A stretch of DNA of 64,000 bases, taken from assembly GCF_002078875.1 (NCBI RefSeq), contig NC_034411.1, positions 2,250,194 through 2,314,193 of the forward strand. The letters are read 5' to 3'. The notes beneath the pieces are model-generated. The model saw only the letters and a list, made by a program, of their open reading frames with translations. It ran no database searches and had not been told where the DNA came from. A program made the translations under genes and the position numbers. The DNA comes from Numida meleagris (Eukaryota > Chordata > Aves > Galliformes > Numididae). Each line of letters begins with the position of its first letter. Positions within the stretch are counted from its first letter, which is position 1. This document shows, one piece after another, positions 52,001 to 61,000 of this stretch.

Positions 52001-55000
52001 CATTTTTACGTAACAATCACATCTCATACTCCAGAACCTCGGCTACTCAGCTGTGAAATAACCTTTTTCTCCCATAGTATGACTTCTTTGGACCACAGCT
52101 GTCAAAAGGATATCAAACAGAATGAGTCAGTGCTCCTCAGTGATACAAAGAATTCACTATGTGCCTAGTTATTGTCTCCTGACTTGTTTTTCTTTGTACC
52201 ATACTCTGTGGGATGGATCTTCAGATTTTTGGATTAGTGAAATATTTTTTGCAGCTCAAAAGTCTGTGTTTACTACAAGAGTTTTTCGTAACACTTAGTA
52301 TCAAGGTGTGGTCTTGGGCACTCTAATAAAGCCCAAATTCTTACGAAAAATATTTTTTAAGCAGAAGAGTAATTTGAATTCTTTCAGCTCTATTCTCTCT
52401 CGTTGTATTGCAGAGGAAGCACTCCAGATCAACAATTCTGATCAGAGCTTCCACTTCCTCTGCAAATACCAGGACTGTGCTTGACACATGTACCAAGACT
52501 AAAAGGCTAGCACTGGAGCAATGGCCATGTGCTATTTTCTCTCAGTGTACTTCAGCACAGAATGTCCTATTTCTCCCTAACTGGCGTGGAAACACAAATT
52601 CTTCATAAAAGAAATCGCTCAAGATCAATCTTGATGAGGGACAAGGAGAAAGGAAAAGCTAAAAGGGCTAGAACTAAACACGATATTGACATTTAGTAGG
52701 CTATATCAACTGTGAAAGAGGAGTTTTAGGTATTCTCCTCCATCCTACCCAGCAATTTTTAGTGATTTACAGAAGCACTTACAATACCAGGCATACAAGT
52801 CCATTTCTTACTTCTTATAAAAATGGATTTTGCTGATAGCCATTTTCTTTCTAAAGGACAGAACCATCTATAAGACTTTCAATCAAGAATTTTGCCACTG
52901 AAAAAAAAACACTGTCCTCAAAACACCCTATTTATAGCTACTGCTGTCTTCAGGCATCCAATGCTGTCTGGCATTGCAAAATCGCAGTTCTTGCAAGGAA
53001 TCTACATAAGCAGCAATTTGGACTTGTATCCTTTAGATGTGACATTTTGTTAAGGCATCTGTCTAATCACCATTATCAACTACACAGGGCAGGCTTCAGT
53101 GAAGAGAAACATCTGGACATGCATGGCAAACTACTTCTGGACAAGGGGATTCCAAGATGCAGACAACAGGCCACTTCCAACCAACACAAGGACCACGACT
53201 TAACATGTATTTGATGGTCTAAGCAGGTCTCTTTCAAATACTTTTGAGTAACTGCTGGCATCTATAAAATTCACTGATCAGAAATTCACCTATTCCACTT
53301 CAGCAAGCCTTCAGATGCTTCTGCAACACTGCTGGCCCAGTCATCATCTGCTCTTAGAGGAGGATGACACTTCAGAGTTTAGAGCACACATGAAGTCCAC
53401 TCCAAAGTGAGGGCAGTTAACTGGAGCCTCAAGAGCTCGTTCTAGACTAAATCCCTCTCCAAGCTCTATTACTTTCAATAGCAGCAGGAGCTAACACAGC
53501 ATTTGTTTTAACAAGTGCTTTGCTGCTGCGCCCAGGATTATGTTTGCTTTCAGATATTAAAGCAGATGGAGACTGCTTGGAGACCAAATGAGCTAAGACG
53601 AGATTTGTAAGCTCGACCACCACGTGGGGTGAGTTGTATATATGCAAAAAGCCACCTTTTACTGAAAGCATTTATGTTAACTTCTGTCCTCTGTAAAAAT
53701 ATAGCACTAGAGATTTTCTTATATGGCTTTGCTTCACATCCCACTCTGTAAGCAGATTTTCAGAAAGTTTTGGGACTTCATAATGTTGAGAAATGCCAAA
53801 TCTCAAGATTTAGTTGTAAAAAAAAAGGAACAGTGGGAGAACATCCTTCTCTAAACTGCTGGTGTTTTCCATAAGGTGAATCCTTTATCAGAGTTACCTT
53901 TCTGATGGATATGAACTACTGTTAATAGTATCAGACTTCAAGCTTCTTGTTGTAAATGACAAATCACATTTTCAATCTGATGCAAATCCTTCAACAGTTC
54001 AAGAGAAAGAGGAGACAAAAAATATTCTAGTCATTCAAGTAACCCTAATTATATCTAGGGTTACAAAAAAGAAAAAGCTAAGAATTGTAGGATGACATGC
54101 AAGGGAGGATTAACAGCAACAGCTGCAGTGTTTTGTTCTGTCTCGCTCAAGTTCACAGAATCACAGAATGGTTTGGGTTGGAAGGCAGTTTTAAGATCAT
54201 CTAGTTCCAGCCCCCTGCTCTAGACAGGGACACCTCCCTCTAGACCAGGTTGCTCACAGCCCCATCCAGCCTGGCCTTGAATGCTTCCAGGGAGGGGGCA
54301 CCCACAACTTCACTGGGCATCCTGTCCCAGTGTCTCACCACCCTCAGAGTAAAGAATTTTTTCCTAATACCTAGTCTAAACCTACCCTCTTTCAGTTTAA
54401 AACCATTTCCCCTCATCCTGTCGCTACCTGCCTTTAAAAAAAGTCCCTCCCCAGCTTTCCTGTAGGCCCCCTTCAGTCACTGGAAGGCCGCTATCAGGTC
54501 CCCCCAGAGCCTTCTCTTCTCCAGGCTGAAGAACCCCAGCTCTCTCAGTCCGTCCTTGTAAGGGAGGTGCTCCAGCCCTCTGATCATCTTCGTGGCCCTC
54601 CTCTGGACCTGCTCCAAAAACTCCGTTTCCTTCTTGTTGGGGGCTCCAGAACTGGATGCAGTACTCCACGTGGGGTCCCACGAGAGCAGAGGGACAGAAT
54701 CACCTCCCTCCATCTGCTGATTCCTTCTTACCAGCCTCTCTCTAATTGCTGATTCTTGAATGCTCTTTTTATTTTTTTACACACTGCAAGAAAATGTGTG
54801 AGGCTCAGAAATGAAACTCCCAGGTACACAACCAACCACAAATGGAACGTGTACTGGGACAAGCAGTTGAAGATCCCCTGCCTGCCCTTCTGTGATTCCT
54901 TTCCAAACTGCTTCATGATTAAAAAATTTAAGATTTCAAAGAAAAATATCAGCATTAAAGGACTGCACACAAGTGGACTGCAACTCAAGAGCGATACATA

Positions 55001-58000
55001 TTAACAGAAGTTCAGAAAACTGTTCTGTCTGCTGATATCATTTTGGTAGAAAACACGTTACAATAGGGTTGGTCTGTAGCCAAACAAATAATTTTCATGT
55101 TGCTAAAATTATTTACAATTAAAGCCAGAACATTTTAAAATGCGAAACATATTTCTCAGCCTCATTGTTAGGTGTAATTTTTTGTTGCCCATCTTTTTAA
55201 ATTGTGTTTTTATACTGTCATAGTTAAGACAATATAGTCTGCAAGGGTGCATTTATTAAGGAAATCAGCTATGACCAGAATAAGCACATTTCTAAAAGTA
55301 CAGTTAAAGGAAACTTGAAGCCTGGAGAAGTTGCAGGCCAGTCCAAGAACAGTGACTTCTTAGGTTCTCTGCACCATAAAAAATTAAGGTCAGAACACTG
55401 GAAGAACAAGCAGTGACCAATCCCCATCCCACTTCTAGGCAGATACACGTACACAAGGTAAATTCATCAGCAGCTCATTAGATTTTTTGTGTTGCACTAA
55501 AAAAGCTAATTAACTGCTTATATATATATATAATTAAATAACTCTGTAAGTACTTTAAAATTAAAATGCTCTTCATGATAGGCAGCTTGATACAAAGAAA
55601 ATCATACATTAGATATATTTAGATACATAAAAGTGCAAGTAGCCTTTTGATCACACTTCAGTTCCTGCCAGTTGGAAATTCTAAACATCAAAATGTGAAT
55701 TAGCATTAAAACTCAGTATATGAAATCTCAGTGACTACTTATTACTCTTCTACTCCCATCATCTCATTGCAAATTTTCTTTAAAGTTCTAAGAAGATATC
55801 ACAGGAGGATACATTGTATTACAGTTGATTGGGATGTTCCAGCATAGGGCTGAATGTCATACAAAAAAATGTCATTCTCAAGACTGATCTGATCCAGCTA
55901 CCTCTTAATATTACCGTCACTCTCCTTATTAAAGTAATGCAGACAAAGCAACAACTTGAATGATTAGAGAGTACATCAACTGAAATTGTATGGAGGTATT
56001 CAAAAAGCCCCCCCAAGAACAAATTCTTAAATTAAAAATTTACCTGATAACGTAAGTCCTAAAGGGTATAATGTGCTGCATGACAGCAGGGATGTGTAGC
56101 CATATTCTGATCTATAAAGTAAAAATACAGACAGATAAAAATTTTATTAATGACATTTAATAAGAATGTTAAGAACGAAATATTGCTGGTACATCTGCAC
56201 ATGCAACCCCCACTTTGAAATGGCTTTGTTGTTTTTTCCATAGGGATCCTTTCAACTTGCTTATTTTCTGATTTCCAAGGTTAGGCAAATAACATTTCTG
56301 GAACTTTTAAAAACATCCTTCTCATCTGGTCGAGTAGGAAATATAAACTTTGCATACGTAGTATCATACTGCCCAGACATCTTATTTGTGCATTTGCTGT
56401 AGTTTCTCCAGTAGGAAGAACTACTGCTCAGCCATGCGGGTTTTTCTTTCGTTCACTTTTTTTTCTTCAAGTCCACATGAAAAAATCTGCTCCTTTCAAA
56501 AGTCTCCAAAATCATGTAAAATGAATTGACTTGTGTTGATGGTTTCCTTCTTAGTTCATATACCCTACGAAATGCAACTATGCTTTATAACCAGCAATTA
56601 AGAGCAGTTCTTTTTTAATGCTGAATTTGCATTCCCATGTTTACCACACTGCCTTTACCACTTTTCAGAACTGTACGCAGTAAGAAAATGTACGCAGAAG
56701 AAAAAAACCTGAAACAGCCTTTTAGAACTGCTGTGAGGAAAAGAGGACCAACCAAACTACTTACACAGGGAAAGTTAGAAGTTCCATCTGCATTTCAAAA
56801 AGGAATGCTGAGCCTGTTAAACCTGTTACAGAAAGACAACTACGTGCCAGGTAAGGGATCTAGCACAGATGCAACATTAGCAGCTGTTACTACTACTGAC
56901 ATAAATTACATAAAGTGTGCACACAGCTCTTCCCAATAGATAACCATGACAATCACTCAAAGCTGACATGTCAATTTACATCTCCATGCCTGTTCTCAAA
57001 AGGAAGTTTAATCTTTGCAACTGATGCAATAAATTCTGCCTAAAGACTAAGTTCTCACAAGCATTTTGGTAAATTATCTACGCAGAAAATGCTACATTCC
57101 TCTCCTGGCTAGGAGAGAAAAATATTAGGCAATAGAAAAACTGTATGACCGATTATTTTAAATGTTTGTGGAACTAGGCAAATAACTTTCCCAGTCAGCT
57201 CTGAAAAAGACTTACTTTTTGCAATGTAACTAACACAAGAGCAATACCAACCTATTGCACAAGACAAACACTCCAAATCTTCACATTGCAAAAAAGATCA
57301 CATTTGGAATAAAACTCTGAATCGATGTGCAGTCTCAGTAAGAAAAAAAAAGACTAGTATGCCAAATATATAAAGTTAACTAGAAGATGCTTGCACTAGA
57401 AATGAGAATTAAATATTTTGTCAGAAAATTGCAAGAATGACAAGCATACTGTTGCATTCAAGCAATTTCATTTGCAACACCATAATGGGCTCTTTTCCAC
57501 ATGCAAGTATGAAGGGTCACAAGGAAACACGTTTCCTTATGAAATAAAAGTAGTAAAAGATTTTTATAATTTTGTTTCACTGTTTGTAGCAACTTTCACA
57601 CCGTATTAACTCGAACTTCTAAAGCCATTTCAGTTGTCTAAATGTTTGCATTACATCACGATCTTCATTCTCAGAATTGAGTCAATTGATAATTTCACGT
57701 CATAAATGAAAGCAATTTTCATCATGAAACCAAACAAATACAAAGTTTTATGTAATGAGACATAATACTAAGACATAATTTTATATAATAATACAAAAAC
57801 AAATGCTCTCTTTTATATTATTTGTTCTTTATCACAGGTAATTCATTTACACAAGATAGTGTCTCACTCAGTCGTTCTTACTTCTGACTTATTCAGCCTC
57901 ATACGGTAAAATCAACATCCCAGAAAACAAAATCATACAGAATGAAGTAACAACAAGCTTTTTCAGTGGCGTTTAAACTCTCCACAGAAGAAGCTGCAGT

Positions 58001-61000
58001 TTGTGGATTTCTCTGCTTCTCTTAGTTCTTTTAGAAGACAACATAATGTCTCTGTACTCAGCCCTAGTGAGGCCCCACCTCAAGTACTGTGTCCAGTTTG
58101 GGGCCCCTCACTGCAAAAAAGACACTGAGGCCCTGGAGCGTGTTCAGAGGAGGGCAACAAAGCTGGTGAGGGGTCTGGAGCACAGGGCTGATGAGGAGCG
58201 GCTGAGGGAGCTGGGATTGTTCAGTCTGGAGAAGAGGAGGCTCAGGGGAGACCTCATCGCTCTCTATAACTCCTGAAGGGAGGTTGTAGCGAGCTGGGGG
58301 TCAGCCTCTTCTCTCTTGTAACTAGTGACAGGACGAGGGGGAATGGCCTCAAGTTGCACCAGGGGAGATTTAGGCTGGACATTAGGAAACACTACTTTTC
58401 TGAATGAGTGGTCAGGCGCTGGAATGGGCTGCCCAGGGAGGTGGTGGAGTCACTGTCCCTGGAGGTGTTCAAGAAACATTTAGATGTTGTGTTGAGAGAC
58501 ATGGTTTAGTGGGGTTATTGGTGGTAGGTGGATGGTTGGACTGGATGATCTTGTAGGTCTTTTCCAACCTAGCTAATTCTATGATTCTACGCTGGGTAGT
58601 TACAATGTGCAAATATAAGAAAACATGAAACAGGGGAAAGAGGGTGGAAAAATATTCAACTAAAAAAGAGAGCCACAAAATATTCTAAGACAGAACAGTG
58701 CTGCTGCAATGTACGTTGCTATGAAAACTTCTTGCAGAGCTGCAAGTTGGAGAAAAAATAAGACTGCCAACTAGCCAGCTCCCTGTGTGATGCATATTGC
58801 ACTATATTATATTTGCTGGCTTCATTATAGACATAAGGTAATCTGATTGTGATATTTACTGAAAGCAAATTTGCCGTATAAAAAATTTCAAGGAAACATC
58901 TTTTCAGCACTTTTTCTGACATTTGTGTAAAGGAAACATCAGTAATCATCAGCAAGCAGTTGAGTTGTCCTGAACAACTTACTAACGTGTGCTGGTGGTC
59001 TTCTCTTGCATGCATCTTTACAGCACACTTGATGAGATGCACACCTTTCTTTGTAGAAGAAACTGCAAATCCTTCCCACAGCACGATGCAGCTTCATCTA
59101 CTAGAAGCTTATTTCTAAAGGTCGTTAGTAGATGATTCATTTGATTTGTTTACTATTCCCAACTTAATTTGTTATACTTCCTGGAGCTTATTAAACCTAT
59201 CTTTTTAATGAGAAATGGTCCATCTACACTAAAATCTTACCTACAAATATTTTTGAAGCGTTTAAGGTAGTAGCTAAGCAACTCATTCTTCTCACAGACT
59301 TTAAGTCCAGCATTACTATTTCTGGGAATCTTTAAAATGATGGTTACTGAAATGCAATTCTTGAGAGTTCGTACTACTGTGAAAATGTATTTAACAATAA
59401 CTACACGCTATGGTTCCTGCTTTATGGATTGGTACCACGCAACACCTGGTCTGCTCTCAAGTTTGTATCAGAATCTATTTCACTAAAAACATGAAAATCA
59501 GGTACAACTGTTCAACTTGCTGTTTTCCCTCTCTGCTCATTTTAACTTAATTGGGTTAGACACAACTCAGCTGCTATACTGGAGCAAGGCAAACCAGCAG
59601 GTTGCTCTGACAACCTGCTAGAGATGAAGAGCTCATCAGATCCTACAGAAAGGGCCAGAAGAGAACACAGCAGTGTAACACACAGAGGTCCTGCAGCAGT
59701 CCTCCTGTGTAAGATTACAAGAACTGAGTGTATCATGCTTTACTCATTTGTTTTCTGACCTGCAAGTCCAGAATCCTTACACTAAAAGGATAAGGAGTAA
59801 GAGATACAGATCACTAACACTGGCTTTATTGCAGTGATTGGTTCTCTCAATACAAACATATTTCAGTACTTATTTGGAACATCATCCTGGATGTTCAGTA
59901 ACAGCAACAAGGAAAACATGTGGAAAGAAGGATCTGAAAATTATGCTAAACTCACTTCACAGAAGGCATAGCAAACTATTGGTTTCCTTTATATCCAAAT
60001 GTAACATCCACAAGACAGGTCACAACTTCACATTCATGTCACGCAAACTCTTCACTATATCCTTTTTCAGAAAGAAGTTTTCATTTCTCCTACCAATCTC
60101 CTTCAGATCTCCACTAAATCAATTAATAATTCTTCTAGTAAAAAACTGCTATTATTCCAAAGTGAACAAACAATGAAGGGTAGTTACTCTAAAACTGAAT
60201 AATAATAAAATGTAGTTCCCACTACGCTTCAAATGTGCACAAATGATAAAACCACAGAAAACCAGGAGGAAAAGAAATCCATAGGCCTCCCCTTTGTGCC
60301 AAACAGGATATACATAAAAAGTTAATAGACCCTAAAAGCAGCTTAAAATATTTTCATGACACAACTTTGGGAACAACAACGACATCCAAAAAAGTTCTTA
60401 CAGGTAACTTCTGAGGCTCTTACAAGACTGATGCCTAGGACTGATGAAATGATCGAAACCTGCCACATGAGTTATGCGCCTCCAGGAGATACATAGGATT
60501 TCAATGGTGAAAAGCTGCCTCAGTGGACCAGGAATGTATTCCCAACAAGGAAAATGTTAGTGTTTTTCTTCCTTCCCTTCTATGGAATTCTTCCAGACTT
60601 CAGAACTGTTTACTTTGTATTTCACACCAAAATTACCATAAAGACAGTACTTACATTAGACACCACTGTGATAAATGCATGTGCTATAAGAAACGGCAGT
60701 GTCTCAGGGGTTCCATATTCAAAACAATCCTTCATGAGGGAAAGGCCATTTTTTCCACAAAACAGACAAACATAACGAAGCAAGTGCAGTGGTACTTCTA
60801 CATCCTAGAGAAACGAAAATATATATTTTAAAAAGCAGAAGAATTTCAACTATCAATACTAGAGTCATTCAGTTATACAGGAAATTTGAAACAAAATACA
60901 TTATCATAACAGCAATCTACATAGAGAACATAGCTATTGTAAGGTTCTAGGAAACGTATACCTATTCAAAAATTGGACAACTTACATTCATGTCACAGAA

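Larger units (their letters stand above)
47389..56043. other. USP34 intron, 8.7 kb, repeat-rich
   Basis: It contains CR1 (48435), LTR (48991), CR1 (49693), CR1 (50477), LTR-like (51368) and CR1 (54153), about 3.1 kb of mobile DNA. Between 51877 and 54152 and between 54746 and 56043 I see only unique sequence. Confidence 0.8.

Noticed and set aside
56637..56939. 100-codon plus-strand ORF
   Set aside because: No family resemblance; lies inside a USP34 intron with no other gene-like features.
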